Positions 1-10,668 are shown, counted from the first letter of the stretch. The stretch: DNA of 64,000 bases from Cyanophora paradoxa (GCA_004431415.1 QPMI01000015.1:1-64000), one strand, 5' to 3'. Notes: generated from the sequence alone by a model not told the origin. Made by a program: numbers and translations.

Positions 1-1
1 C

Positions 2-1352
2 CACTCTTCAAAGACTTCGCTGAAAGAAGCCCTAACAACCCCAGAAGAGGCGAAAGCCTTTTTCCTGGATAACTCCCTTATGCTTGGTCTCGAATCCAAA
101 TCTAAGCCAGTTCTAGTTGTTGTGAATCCCAGCAATACTTTTGAGAATAATGTTGAAATCGCATTTCCTTCAAGCTACCTCGCTACAATTTCTGTGGAAA
201 ACTCGAACTTGCTTTCGACCTTCCAGCCATCACGTTTGCTGGTGATACTGACCTAGTTCGCAATGGATACACTCGCCCAGTTGGTGCTTTAGTTCAGCGA
301 CTTGAAATTACCTATGGATCTTACACCTACCATATTCCATCTGATTTCCTTGCTCATTTCCCCTGGTCTATTATTCGGAGGATCAACTAGCTAAAAAGAA
401 GCGATCAATGGGCATGGTTCATGGCATCCCTGCTCATGGAACCAACCGCCTTGGTGGCTCATTCTTTGTTGAAATCCCTGTGCCTTGGCTAAATCACTAC
501 CTTCCCCTTGGTGCTTTATCTGGTGAAATGGTTGTTACTGTTGGTTTAAGGATGCTGGAAAGGGTTATGTTGAAACTTCCTATGGTGGTCGCTCTCTCCC
601 TGTTGTTGGTGGGACAGTTGCTGATAAGACAGAAGATGATGGTCTTGGTGATACTGCTAATGCCACACTTGCCCATGTTGGTCAAAATATCACAACTTTC
701 AGTCTTGGTGCAACAACTCCTGTTATTTCTATTACTTCTCCTCGCCTTTACATGCATGCTATTAATGTTTCTGATGAGCTTTTCGCTACTGTCATTGAAA
801 AGGTTAAGACACTGGCATGGCTATTCCCTCCCTTGATATTGGATTTGTAGATGCTAGTGCTTTCCCTGCAAGGGCAATGCCCAACCCAATCGAATTAACC
901 TCTCTCAAATCTCAGGTCTTGTATATGCTCTGCTTGTTTCAGTTCGTGATCATGAAACTGTTGACAAATCCAATGGCTCCCACAGTGTTCTTAAGACCTA
1001 TGCCAACTCCAAAGACATCACATTCACAACTGAAATAAATGGTCAGCGACTTTTTGCCACTGAGCCAATTTCCCTACTCAAAGGTGCTGAGCTAATTGCT
1101 GATGCCTTCAAATGCTCTAACATGGATAAGGTTGCTGATCGCTATGTCCTCTCAGGACTCCCATTCTGTCTTGATGGAGAAAAGGCAATTCGAAATATTG
1201 CCCAGTCTGGTTATGTTGATTTAACAAATTCCTCTTCTTCCTTCCTCACCCTCTACATGCCCTCAGATAAGGTAATCGATGTTAATGTTCGCGCTCTCAT
1301 GCATTCGTTTATAATTTTGGACAAGGATGGTTTAAGGCGTATAAATTTGTAG
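2..1352 (+). pseudogene. Major capsid protein (double jelly-roll type) remnant, frameshifted
   Basis: Overlapping open stretches in all three frames follow each other without a gap and read as one protein of about 450 residues: an open frame from the window edge to about 205, then a segment with GDTDLVRNGYTRPVGALVQR (about 250-310), a segment with GMVHGIPAHGTNRLGGSFFV (about 410-470), a middle part to about 830, and a C-terminal part from about 915 ending at the stop at 1350-1352. At least four frame changes are needed, so this copy cannot encode the whole protein. The position directly before the packaging ATPase and the beta-rich, strand-and-loop character fit a Polinton capsid protein. That identity is contextual, as I see no motif that proves it. 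It could also be a minor capsid protein. The N-terminus may lie left of the window. Confidence 0.5.
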
Positions 1353-1417
1353 ATTGTTACGATATTCAGTCACCATGCATTATTTTTATCTGTATTTATT
1401 TAGAAAGATATACAACA

Positions 1418-2146
1418 ATGAATGATTTGGATGAATTTGTGGCTGGTGAAATGATAGAACCACCATTTCGAGTCCTAGCAATTGGGAAATCAGCAACTGG
1501 TAAATCAGAAGCTGTAAAATATTGGTTGAAGCAGTTGCATGATGCCAAAAGATTGATGTTGTATTAGTTGTGAGTGGAACCAGCTTCAATCATTCTGGGA
1601 TAAAGTTGCAACATTGCAACTGGGAAAATGGGATGCCCTTACATTGCTAAATTGCTAGATGAAAGGCAAGAGAAAATAGAAAAAGGTGAACCTGTTAACC
1701 AGTTATGTGTGGTTCTAGATGATTTAATCGATAATGAGATTGTAGACCTAACTCGTGATAAAATTATTGGCTCTCTGTATTCCAGAGGTCGCCATTCGAA
1801 AATATCCATTATCTGCATCACACAAAAGCTAAGGAAAGTCTCTTCGACTATTCGAGTTAATTCGGACTATGCTATGTTTTTAAGTGCTGCAAATCGCAAA
1901 GAACTGGAAGCCATAGAGGAAGAATACAATATAATGCGAAATAAAGAGGATTTTTACAAGATGTTTGAAGAGTATGTTCACTCCTATCAGTATATTATTT
2001 GGTCCTCTGCAAACTACTCAGTTAAATACTATGTAGATAAAGCTGAGCTTGTGAAAGATTTCCCATTTCCTCGCTTCCACAGAAAGCCAAAAAAGAAAGA
2101 AGATGAACTGAAACCTCCAGAGAAAGAGGAAGCCCTAAAGAAGTGA
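1418..2146 (+). pseudogene. FtsK/HerA-type genome-packaging ATPase, frameshifted
   Basis: ATG at 1418 opens a frame containing the Walker A loop AIGKSATGKSEA (about 1475-1510) and stops at 1567. The rest continues in another frame from about 1628 to the stop at 2146, with a Walker B strand ending in two acids (QLCVVLDDLIDN, about 1700-1740) and a downstream segment ISIICITQKLRKVSS that fits the sensor strand of the family. The 60 bases between need one or more further frame changes. The short size (about 240 residues) is usual for packaging ATPases of Polintons, virophages and related viruses, which drive DNA into the capsid. It sits directly after the capsid gene, as in those elements. The call rests on both Walker motifs plus context. 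Confidence 0.78.
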
Positions 2147-2224
2147 AAAGCCAAGTCCATAGCAATAAATTGATGCGATATAAACGCGGTTTATAAAATT
2201 ATCTCTCATTCTAATAAAGATACA

Positions 2225-2922
2225 ATGCCTCCCAAACGAAAGATAGGGATCCCAGCTGGGGCTGTTGGCTATTCAGGTGGTGGAAACAATGGATCCATTA
2301 ATACTGAACCAATGAAATTCAATGGTATGAATGAGGTGAAGCCCTCACAGCAAGAAGAGGACCCTCTTAATGCTGCCTATGAGGAATCAGTCGATGATAA
2401 AGCCCCACAGGCTTCAACCAGTGATCAACTCAACATCTCACCAGAAGCTTCGAAAATGAGGGCTGTTGCTGAGGGTGCCAGGCGAATTATTGGTGCTGCT
2501 GATGATAAAGGTTTAGGCTTGCAAGATCTATCACTGGCTCGCAAAGGTGAAGGTCTTAGTAAGGAATCAGACAAGGTAATCCAGTCCATGGCTGGTGAAG
2601 TCACATATAAGACTGCTCCCACTCAAAATATTCATCGAATTCCAAGGCTCAATGGGATGAGATGACTGCTAAACTCAAAGATCTGGAAGCCAAATCCAGT
2701 GCTTTGGAGCAGTATGTTACTGAGAAGAAAGAGAGAGCCAAGCTAAAGGAGATGCTTCGAAAGGAAGTTTATAAAATGGGCATTACTGGTGTCCCAGATA
2801 AACAGTTTATTGCTAAGAAAGAGAACCAAATCGATGAGCAAGCAGTAGATGAAATGAAAACAAAGACCCAAAAGGGAACCATTGAACCTGGTGCCACTAA
2901 AGCTGAAGTAGAAAAGGAGTAG
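2225..2922 (+). CDS. Uncharacterised coiled-coil protein, probably split by one frameshift
   Basis: Two abutting frames, 2225-2665 and 2662-2922, most likely form one protein of about 230 residues. Read upstream of 2662 the second frame continues sensibly (AQWDEMTAKLKDLEAKSS), so a single-base shift near 2640 explains the break. The N-terminal half starts with a basic patch (MPPKRKIG), is glycine-, serine- and acid-rich, and looks disordered. The C-terminal half is strongly helical with heptad-like Leu/Lys/Glu spacing (residues about 150-200). A TATAAA-like stretch lies just before the start (about 2197-2203). I do not recognise the family. Position next to the ATPase suggests a virion or assembly protein, but that is inference only. 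Confidence 0.5.
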
Positions 2923-2931
2923 CTCCCACAG

Positions 2932-2943
2932 TATATAAAAGAC
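2932..2943 (+). promoter_or_regulatory. TATA-like promoter motif TATATAAAAGAC
   Basis: The 12-mer lies 36 bp before the ATG at 2980 and recurs exactly at 4109-4120 before the primase-helicase gene. Conservation of both the TATA core and the trailing AGAC suggests an element-specific promoter. Confidence 0.5.
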
Positions 2944-2979
2944 GAGTTTGGCTTTAATTTTCTCTGTTTTATTAGAGAC

Positions 2980-3252
2980 ATGGATATAATACGAAAGTTT
3001 ATTGAGATGCTCAGTCTGCATGTGGTAAGCAATTGCCACAGTGGATGCTGTGACACAACAATAGAGTTTGAGATGTCAGATACTGAGGATAATGTATCTG
3101 AGGCAAGAGAGAGAAGGAGATCAACAGTTTCTGTGGAGTCAATGCCAGCAGACCCCACAGAGTATACATATGAGCAACAGGAGTATCCAAGGAGAAGTTC
3201 TCTGCCAGCAGAAAACGTTTTCTCTGGGAATATAAATGGAGGACACTATTAG
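2980..3252 (+). CDS. Hypothetical 90-residue acidic/serine-rich protein
   Basis: This intact small frame follows the TATA motif at 2932. The first 25 residues are hydrophobic/amphipathic (MDIIRKFIEMLSLHVVSNC), followed by an acidic stretch (EFEMSDTEDNVSEAREREE-like composition), an RRRSTVSVES segment that resembles a phosphosite cluster, and a proline/tyrosine-rich tail. I do not recognise a family. It overlaps the next frame by 17 bases. It may be a short accessory gene; coding status is supported by the upstream promoter motif and the tight packing of neighbours. Confidence 0.4.
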   Translation: MDIIRKFIEMLSLHVVSNCHSGCCDTTIEFEMSDTEDNVSEARERRRSTVSVESMPADPTEYTYEQQEYPRRSSLPAENVFSGNINGGHY

Positions 3253-3481
3253 TTTAATCGAGTTTACCAGTGATGAACCTGTTACTGAGGGTTCTATTAG
3301 ACACATACTAGCAATGCAGAAACGATATAGAGAGGACCCAGAATATAGAGAGTATAAAAAGCAGCAAGCCCTGGCATCCTATTATCGCAGAAAAGCCCAA
3401 AAAGAGGAGCAGAGACCCAGAGGGAGACCGATTAAATATTATTTGCCTACTGATAGTAGCAATGGACCCCCAGGTCTATAA
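3236..3481 (+). CDS. Small basic protein with AT-hook-like tail (paralogue 1)
   Basis: An 81-residue frame. After a short acidic N-terminus comes the block KRYREDPEYREYKKQQALAS, then YYRRKAQKEEQ and a basic tail with RPRGRPIKYY, an AT-hook-like GRP core. The protein at 3634-3960 has the same arrangement (a YRE-x-EYRE-x-KK-x2-AL-x-YY block followed by a GRP-x-KY tail), so the two are paralogues. A DNA-binding role, for example in genome compaction or transcription, is inferred from the AT-hook-like core and charge. A 40-residue frame (3462-3584) overlaps the 3' end. Confidence 0.5.
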   Translation: MEDTISLIEFTSDEPVTEGSIRHILAMQKRYREDPEYREYKKQQALASYYRRKAQKEEQRPRGRPIKYYLPTDSSNGPPGL

Positions 3482-3584
3482 GATAATTGAGAAAAAGCGG
3501 TCTCAGTATGCCACTGAGGCAGCTATAAAAGTTTACAGACAGGAACTGGTGTTCGCAACAAAAAATGACTTAAGGAAAAAGTAG
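3462..3584 (+). CDS. Possible 40-residue ORF or shifted C-terminal extension
   Basis: ATG at 3462 inside the end of the preceding frame opens a lysine-rich 40-codon frame (starts MDPQVYKIIEKKRSQY, ends at TAG 3582-3584). It could be the natural C-terminal continuation of the 3236 protein after a frameshift, or a separate very small gene. No family recognised. Confidence 0.25.
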   Translation: MDPQVYKIIEKKRSQYATEAAIKVYRQELVFATKNDLRKK

Positions 3585-3633
3585 ATAGATTGTATTGAGG
3601 AAAAATTATTTTCGTATCTACTATTAAAGAGAA

Positions 3634-3960
3634 ATGCCGAATATCCGCAAGATACTCACAGATGATGAAAAAGCAGAGAAGCTGAGACTGAAAAGGGAGC
3701 AAGATGCCCAAAGAAAACGCGAAGCCTATCATAAAAAGAAGCAGGAACGATTATCCCAAGGAGCCGCTACAGTTCACACACCAGAAGAACTCAAAAAGAT
3801 TGCCCTCAGACACCAGAGGAAATACAGGGAAAATGAAGAATATCGCGAGCAAAAAAAGGCAAAAGCGCTGGAATATTACCACAAGAAGAAAGATGAACAG
3901 CCCAAGAAACCCAAAGAGCATAAACCGGTTGGAAGACCTCGGAAATATATCGAAGAATAA
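3634..3960 (+). CDS. Small basic protein with AT-hook-like tail (paralogue 2)
   Basis: This intact 108-residue frame is rich in Lys, Arg and Glu. The N-terminal half (KAEKLRLKREQDAQRKREAY) is a charged helix. The centre carries RKYRENEEYREQKKAKALEY, matching the block in the 3236-3481 protein, and the end carries HKPVGRPRKYIEE, an AT-hook core (GRP flanked by basic residues). It is longer than its paralogue by the N-terminal helix. Probable non-specific binding to AT-rich DNA is inference from the motif. It lies just upstream of the primase-helicase promoter. Confidence 0.55.
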   Translation: MPNIRKILTDDEKAEKLRLKREQDAQRKREAYHKKKQERLSQGAATVHTPEELKKIALRHQRKYRENEEYREQKKAKALEYYHKKKDEQPKKPKEHKPVGRPRKYIEE

Positions 3961-4108
3961 ATTCTCGATCGAAACAAATTTTGTAGAAATCGATTTGATC
4001 GGAGGCAAAAAAATGACAGCTTTCTTCCCTCTTTTTTAAAACTGTACCTATATATCGAGACAGTATCCCGACCCAAAACTACTTAAGGACTTGGCAAATA
4101 ATAGGATA

Positions 4109-4120
4109 TATATAAAAGAC
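4109..4120 (+). promoter_or_regulatory. TATA-like promoter motif TATATAAAAGAC
   Basis: Identical to the 12-mer at 2932-2943 and located 57 bp before the ATG of the primase-helicase at 4178. Confidence 0.5.
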
Positions 4121-4177
4121 AATTCCTCCTTCCGAAATTATTTTCTTCGTTAAAGGTAGAAGTCCCCAAAATCGAAA

Positions 4178-6660
4178 ATGAACAAAATCGAGAAATTCGC
4201 CACCCCTGTTGAAAATGCTACATTCCTTAGTACTCTCATTGGTGATCGCAACAAGGTCACCCATGTATTTGATTCTGCCGAAGATGCCCTTGAAGCCATT
4301 GATAATAGCAAGGTTAAGACCTGGGCTGAATGCATTCAACCTGAGCAAGTGACCAGAGTTTACCTGGACCTGGATAAATTCGCTGATTTGAAGGAGAACA
4401 TTGCTGATAACTATGCTGAGGCGGAAACTGTTGTAAGAGAGATGAGAGATAAGCTATGGAAGCGATCTGGTACCACTTCTATTAACGATATTGCTGTTGC
4501 AGTTCGCCATAGAAGGGTTTATTTGATTAAGGAGGATGTCACCAAGTTCAAGATTTCAGCCCACTTTATTATTAAATCGCTTGCATGCAAACATGAAGAT
4601 ATCCCCAAGCTTTTCAAAGCGATGGGATTGGTGAAAAATGAGGATTATGACAGTGGAGTTTACAGCTCCACACAGAACCTAATCTGCCTCAATTGCTGCA
4701 AAGGTGAGACTCTGGATGCTCAAAATAAGTCGAAAAAAGATGTTGATAAAAACGTTTGCTTTAAGAAATTCGTTGACTGTGACAAAGTGTTAATGCGAAA
4801 TGAGGACTTCTTTGTATCTTACTTCTCAGCTACTACTAAACTTGTGGATGAATCAAATATTTCTGCATTTGCAAATTATACTCCTGAGCCAAAACCAGTT
4901 AAAAAGGAGCCAAAAAGTGATAAAGTGAAGACTGAGAAGGTAGAAGCTGAAAAAGACACTGAACCCGAAAATCCTGTTACTTTCGAACTGCTACAAAGTG
5001 TTATAATGGGTCTGAATGGTGAGAGAGCTAATGAGTATAAAACTTGGATTGATGTAGGACTGGTCATCATCAATGTTGGGGAAGACAACAAATTTACCCC
5101 TAAAATGCAGGCTGAACTCTTCCACCAATTCTCAGAACAGAGTGACAAGTATGATTATGATGAATGCCAGGAGAAGTTTACACAGCTTCGCAGAAGCAAG
5201 AAGAAGGCTGAGCCTGGCAAAGTGTTGACCTTCAAATCCTTGGTTTATTGGTTGAGCAAAGATAACAATGAGCTTTTCAAGGAACTCTTCCCCAAAAAGT
5301 ATGCATTCCTACCAGAGGACACAGATGAAATCGATTACAAGACTGCAAGTATCCCTCCTTTGGCTGAACATTACAATGTGCATAAGAGGTATTTCAATGC
5401 TCGAATGCATCATGTTGAAAATGTTGGTTGTGTGATGCTCTGGGATGAACAACTACTTTGCTGGATGCCCAAAGATATTGGGAAGCTCTCTACAAAGCAT
5501 TTCCCCCATTTGATGCATAAGGTGATTGTCAATGAGGGAACAGATAATGAGAAAGAGAAATGGGAGCAATCATTTAGGAAATGGATTGTGGATCCCACAG
5601 CCACAAGATCAACTTACATGGATTTCCTTCCCCCTCCTGCTACTCTCAGTGCAAAATGCAAGTCTGTATTTAATCTCTATCCAGGAATGAAGGTCGACCA
5701 TCAGCAATTCGAAAATGCTCCAGAGGATGTAACTGCTGAGATGATTAAGCCTTTCCTTGATCACTTGTTCTTAATGTCTGGTGAGGATCAAAATACCTAT
5801 GAATATCTGTTGAAATGGTTTGCCCACATGCTGCAAAAGCCTGGGGAACTCAATGGAGTATCCTTAATCTTCATTGGTGAACAGGGAACTGGTAAGAATG
5901 TGTTGGTTGATACTTTCCAAAAGAAGATACTTGGAGATGCCCTGAGTTATGCAACTGGTAAGCCAAAAGAGGATCTGTTTGGTCGATTTGCCCATAACAG
6001 AGAGGATAAGATCCTGATTGTTGTCAATGAAGCCTCAGGCAAGGACACATTCGAAAATAATGATATGCTCAAAGATCTCATAACTTCTGATAAGATTGTA
6101 ATTGAACACAAAGGGATAGATTCATACACAAAAAGCAACTTTGCCAGGATTATATTCACCAGCAATAACAACATTCCAGTAAAAATTGAAGCTGGAGATA
6201 GGCGATTTGTGGTTGTTGAAGTTAGTAAGAAATTCGCAAAGGATAGGTCATACTTCCTTCCACTTGTAAAATGGCTAAATGATCACTGCAATATTCGAAA
6301 CATTGCCCACTATTTGAGAACCAAAGTTGACTGTGAGGATGTGAACTGGATTGCTGATAGACCCCTTACAAATAAATACTATTTAGCCCAGCAGGTATGC
6401 GCCCAATCATTCTTATGTTCACTAAGTGGCTTGTGGATCGAGGCTTAATTTCCGAGAATAAATGCAAGTCTGGTAGCCTTGTGGAAACCTGGAAATGGTT
6501 CCAGGAGTTTATTACCAGCAACAAATATAAAAACGATTATAATAGTCGCAGATATTATACAGAAATGCGAAGTGTTACATATATCCAAGTGAAAACTACA
6601 AATGGCAAACAATACTATCATTTCTTGTTCCACAAGTATTTGAGGAATTCAGAAAGATGA
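4178..6660 (+). pseudogene. Primase-SF3 helicase (D5-like replication protein), one frameshift near 6400
   Basis: The first frame (4178-6448) gives 756 residues and the C-terminus continues in another frame from about 6397 to 6660. The N-terminal region has an archaeo-eukaryotic primase pattern: a VYLDLDKF metal-binding DxD (about residue 65), a KISAHFII histidine motif (about residue 128) and YDSGVYSSTQN about 30 residues on. The C-terminal region is a superfamily 3 helicase: Walker A GEQGTGKNVLVDTF (about residue 568), Walker B with the NE pair (ILIVVNEASG, about residue 610) and motif C/arginine finger FTSNNNIPVKIEAGDRRF (about residue 665). Such proteins prime and unwind viral DNA. The promoter motif lies at 4109. 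The break falls after the helicase core, so the catalytic part is intact but the C-terminal domain is out of frame. Confidence 0.85.
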
Positions 6661-6770
6661 AGCTTGTAGATGATGAGACCATTGAGGAAGAAGCTAATCC
6701 AAGGATGAAACAAGAACTACCTGCTGCTGATCCTGATGCATCAGATTATGACTCTGATGTTGAAGTTTAG
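6657..6770 (+). CDS. Acidic 37-residue tail or small ORF after the helicase
   Basis: ATG at 6657 opens a frame of 37 codons overlapping the previous stop by four bases. It is strongly acidic (MKLVDDETIEEEANPRMKQE, then an Asp/Ser-rich end) and stops at 6770. It is most simply the C-terminal tail of the primase-helicase displaced by a second frameshift. Confidence 0.35.
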   Translation: MKLVDDETIEEEANPRMKQELPAADPDASDYDSDVEV

Positions 6771-6780
6771 GTTTACTCAA

Positions 6781-6961
6781 AAGTGGACTCACAGTTGACT
6801 CAAATTTATCATAAAAGACCCAAACAGTCTTTTATTTATGGTTTATTTATCGATTAGGTTGACTAAGTGGGGGAGTTGACTCATTTTTTCACAGATTCTA
6901 AAAGAGGACTCTGCCCTAAAAAGAAATAAAAAGTGCCTCAACTCCACCCACTAAGTCAACC
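6781..6961 (+). repeat. Inverted-repeat element, copy A
   Basis: Imperfect inverted repeat with arms at 6857-6881 (GGTTGACTAAGTGGG core) and 6937-6961, about 55 bases apart, preceded at 6781 by AAGTGGACTCACAGTTGACT. The same arrangement (leader plus both arms) recurs at 13233-13421, so this is a dispersed element and not a chance hairpin. It fills the gap between the helicase tail and the GIY-YIG gene. A terminator, origin-like or mobile role is possible. Confidence 0.65.
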
Positions 6962-7012
6962 AAAAAATGATTTAAGAGATAGAAAAATATATTTATATGT
7001 AACTAGTAAGAA

Positions 7013-7363
7013 ATGGCTGGAACAGATCATGATTCTGGATCGATCTATATGATTGAGAGTCAGGAAATGAACAAAGTCTACATAGGAAGAACCTCACAGC
7101 CACTTCAAAAAAGATGGAGACAACACAAATCAGGTCAAATGCCATCTACAGCAGACCTATGCAAGGCTTCTGATGTGAAGTTCTCAGTCCTGTATTCAAG
7201 TAAGAAGGGTGGGCATGAAGACCTAATGAACAGAGAAGCATATTACATGTATCTCTTTGAACCTTGGATAGTCAATTTACAAAAACCGAAATCCCGATTT
7301 AGGATTAATAGGTTTTTGCGATTCCATTCAGAGGAAGCCAGTGGATCCATTAAAACATTTTAA
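7013..7363 (+). CDS. GIY-YIG family endonuclease
   Basis: An intact 116-residue frame. Near the N-terminus it has SIYMIESQEMNKVYIGRTSQ, where IYMI and VYIG stand for the GIY and YIG halves, followed by PLQKRWRQH with the conserved Arg and His, and a Glu further on (MNREAYYMYLF) at the place of the metal-binding residue. It is a minimal single-domain nuclease like those of homing endonucleases and many large DNA viruses. It is one of the few unbroken genes in the element and sits immediately beside an inverted-repeat element. Cutting and homing of that repeat, or a repair/recombination role, are possible but not shown. Confidence 0.8.
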   Translation: MAGTDHDSGSIYMIESQEMNKVYIGRTSQPLQKRWRQHKSGQMPSTADLCKASDVKFSVLYSSKKGGHEDLMNREAYYMYLFEPWIVNLQKPKSRFRINRFLRFHSEEASGSIKTF

Positions 7364-7423
7364 ATTGCGTTTAGAACATCCTAAAATAAAATATCCCCTT
7401 AGAATAGGAACAAGTTAGGAATA

Positions 7424-10400
7424 ATGCCCCGAATTACCAACAAACTCATAAGGGAGAAGAAATGGGAACTCATGGGATTGCTGGGAACACTTTATGCAGC
7501 CCATGAAATTACAGAGGCTGAATATGACCGGGAAATAGATTTAATTGCAAAGGGCAGACCCACTTTAAGCAGATTAACCAGAAAAGCAAATAACCTATAT
7601 GATAAAATTGAAACCTTGGATGAATTGGATAGGCTTAGGCAAATAGAACCAGATGCAGAAGATGGAACAGCCATGAATGAATTATATCGCTGGCTCACTT
7701 ACAGAGCCAGAAGGGAAGTTGTTGTAGATGTGATTGAATTCCTGGATAGAATTGCTACATCCCTTCCAAATCGATTAAAGCAGGGTTTAGATCAATTCAG
7801 GGCAATCAAGGTTCGCTTGTCTTTTATCTGCAAGTTCGTTAAAGTGAGCAATCCACAGGTTTGGATATCGAAATACATTTACAGTGATTACTTTGTATTA
7901 ACCAGGTCGAGAAATATTCGAACTGAGCTGAATAAAGCAGCCCAAATGTGTCAGGAGCAGATGAATGTGGTTGATAGCTATCGCTTAGAAAGAATTGAAA
8001 TACTCAGAGTGGCTATTATGAGTTATGCTCCAACTGGTGGATGCTTTCTACAAACCCCAGAGTGGATTGCTAGGAAGAGAGCCACAGTAAATATTCGAAA
8101 TATTGATGATTCCTGCTTCGAAAATGCAATTTTGGCATATATTCACAGAAAAGCGATAAACTCCCATAAGAGGAATGAGCTTTCACAATATCGCAAATGG
8201 AAATACTCAGCAATCGCTTATAATCCGCTGGCTCTCAATTTCGATAACATCCCATTCCCTGTTGCCTGTGATGCTGATATTATTGATAAATTCGAGGCTC
8301 AAAATGCAGGCATTAGCATTAATATATTTGGAATCGATGGAGAGGTTATTTATCCCTGCATCAATCAAGTAACCCAGGCAGAAAGCATAAGGTTAATCTC
8401 ATGCTGATATTTGATGATGAAGGGAATGGTCACTATATTACAATCATGTCCCTTTCAAGGCTATTGAAAGTAAACCATGAAACATACAATGATCAGAAGT
8501 TACACTACTGTGACACATGCTTATCTCGATTCAGGTCTGAGGCTAAACTCACTGCTCATGTGGACTCAAACAGATGCATTGATTGGAGACTCTCAAAGGG
8601 AATCACACCAAAACCTGAGACCACCATAGAGTTTGGACTGAAAAACCTCAGGAAAACTGTTTGGCTTCCTGTTGTGGTTTACTGCAAGATTGAACATAGA
8701 AGCATCCCCATAGATGCATCGAAATCCAAGAGGGAAGTCTCAGCAGTCAACATTAGAATAGTCACTGGGGCAGATGTTCAAGATTTTCGATTTGAGGGTC
8801 AGGATCCAATGGAGGTCTGTTTGAATGCTTGGAATCCAAAGCAAGAGAGCTAATTGACTTCCTGTTTACCAATATTCCCATGAATGAACTCACAGATGAG
8901 CAAAAGGCTGTTTACAGGGCTACTAAACACTGTTACCTTTGCAGTGAGAGGTTCACTAAAGAAAACTTCAAATGCAGGGATCATGATCACCACACAGGTC
9001 ATTATATTGCTCCTGCATGCAGAAACTGCAATCTCCATAGGAGAATCTCAAAGCAAACCAAAGTTGCAGTTGTTGTTGACCAAATGGATGACTGTGGGAC
9101 ATTCATTTTCAGAAAAATAGCAGGCATGGGTGATAAAAAGCGAATCGAAATCCTTTCGAAAAACTTTGATCAATACCTGTCATTGCAATGGGGTCTTTAC
9201 AAGTTCATTGATGCAAGCAATTTCATGGATTTTGGAGCTGCTGATGTAGATGAGTTAATGAACAAATTCCAGGCTTTTAGAAGGCTTTCACACTCAGTAT
9301 ATGGATTGGACCCAGTTCATTATGTATCTGCACCTGGGTTATCTTGGGATGCTATGCTTAGGACCACCAAGGCAAAAATAGAGCTTATAAGTGATGTAGA
9401 GCAATACGAATTTGTTGAGAGGGAATCAGGGTGGCTTTGCAACAATGCCTTGTAGGTATGCTGAGGCTGATGGTGAAAACTCCCACATTATGCTGTTTGA
9501 TGCTAACAACTTGTATGGCTACTGTTTGAGTCAGCCAATCCCAGTTGGTGATTTTAGATGGGAGACCGAATTCAACCCACAAGATAACAGATCCAGTTTC
9601 CTGGAAGTTGATCTGGATTACCCAATTAGGCTATATCTAGACCACAGTGATTTCCCCCTAATTATTAACAAGAAAATAGTAGAATATGCAGAATTATCAC
9701 AATATCAAAAGAGCCTATTAGATCTCTCAGGAGAAGAGCTTGATAAAACCCCAAAGCTAACTGCAACCTTTGGTTCTGTGACCAACTATGTGATTTCTGA
9801 GCCTCTCCTACAGTATCTGTTGGACAAAGGGGTGATATTAAAGAAAATTCACAGGGTCCTATCATTTACTGTGGCTCCTGTAATGAAATCTTATATTGAG
9901 CTGAACACTGAGATGAGAAGGAAAGCAGTGAATAAATTCGAGGCTGATTTCTATAAACTGATGAATAATTCAATCTATGGGAAATGCATTGAATCATGTA
10001 GAGGTAGATCTGTGGTAAAGATTGCTAATACTGAGAAGCTATTTATGAAATATGCAGCTTCCCCATTGGTGAAATCAACAAGTCCCATAAACGAAAAAGC
10101 AGTTGCTTTTGAGTTTTACACAAAGCATGTGAAACTAGATAAGCCTGTTGCAATTGGGGCTTATGTTTTGGATGCAGCCAAACTGCATAATTACCAGTTC
10201 TTCTATGATACTGTAAGGTCCCAATGGACAAAAGCAAAGTTACTATTCCATGATACTGACTCCTTCTGTCTATATATTGAATCTAAGACCTTACAAAAAG
10301 ATATAGAGAATATATCCTATGCATTAGACCTTGGAGGTGATTCCAGAATGACCCCAGGTAAATACAAAAATGAGATGCCAGGTTCTGCTATATTGGAGTA

Positions 10401-10665
10401 TGTGGGTCTCAGAGCCAAAGTTTACAGTTTCAGAACTGCTGAGATTGAGAGGAGTAAGCTCTCTGGGACTTCAACTGAGGAACTCCAATTTAATGATTTT
10501 AAGGAGTGTTTATTTGCAGGTATCAGCAAGACTGTGACTGCAAAGCAGAAGAGAAGGGCAGATCACACAATAATAGATACTGTGAGTAGAAGGGTTGCCC
10601 TAAACTGCTTTGATGCAAAGAGATACATCTTACCAGATGGTATTAATTCTGTTCCTTTTAATTAA
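7424..10665 (+). pseudogene. polB: Protein-primed family B DNA polymerase, three frameshifts
   Basis: Four consecutive frames (7424-8407, 8401-8853, 8829-9455, 9412-10665) join in order into one Maverick-type polymerase of about 1070 residues. Features in order: an N-terminal region with NIRNIDDSCFENAILAYIH (about 8090-8145), typical of Maverick PolB; a CxxC...H zinc finger (HYCDTCLSRF, about 8505); an HNH-like zinc region (CRDHDHHTGHYIAPACRNCN, about 8970-9030); YGLDPVHYVSAPGLSWDAML (about 9300-9355); palm motif A FDANNLYGYCLSQP (about 9495); motif B KLMNNSIYGK (about 9955); motif C LLFHDTDSFCLYIE (about 10240); and LEYVGLRAKVYSF (about 10395). Palm catalytic residues are all present, but the exonuclease motifs look eroded. 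Frame breaks lie near 8385, 8825 and 9430. It would replicate the element using a terminal protein as primer. Confidence 0.9.
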
Positions 10666-10668
10666 GAG

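Noticed and set aside
6390-6410. Small intron explaining the helicase frame change (GTATGC donor)
   Set aside because: No acceptor at a distance that restores frame without losing residues that continue directly; a single-base shift is simpler.
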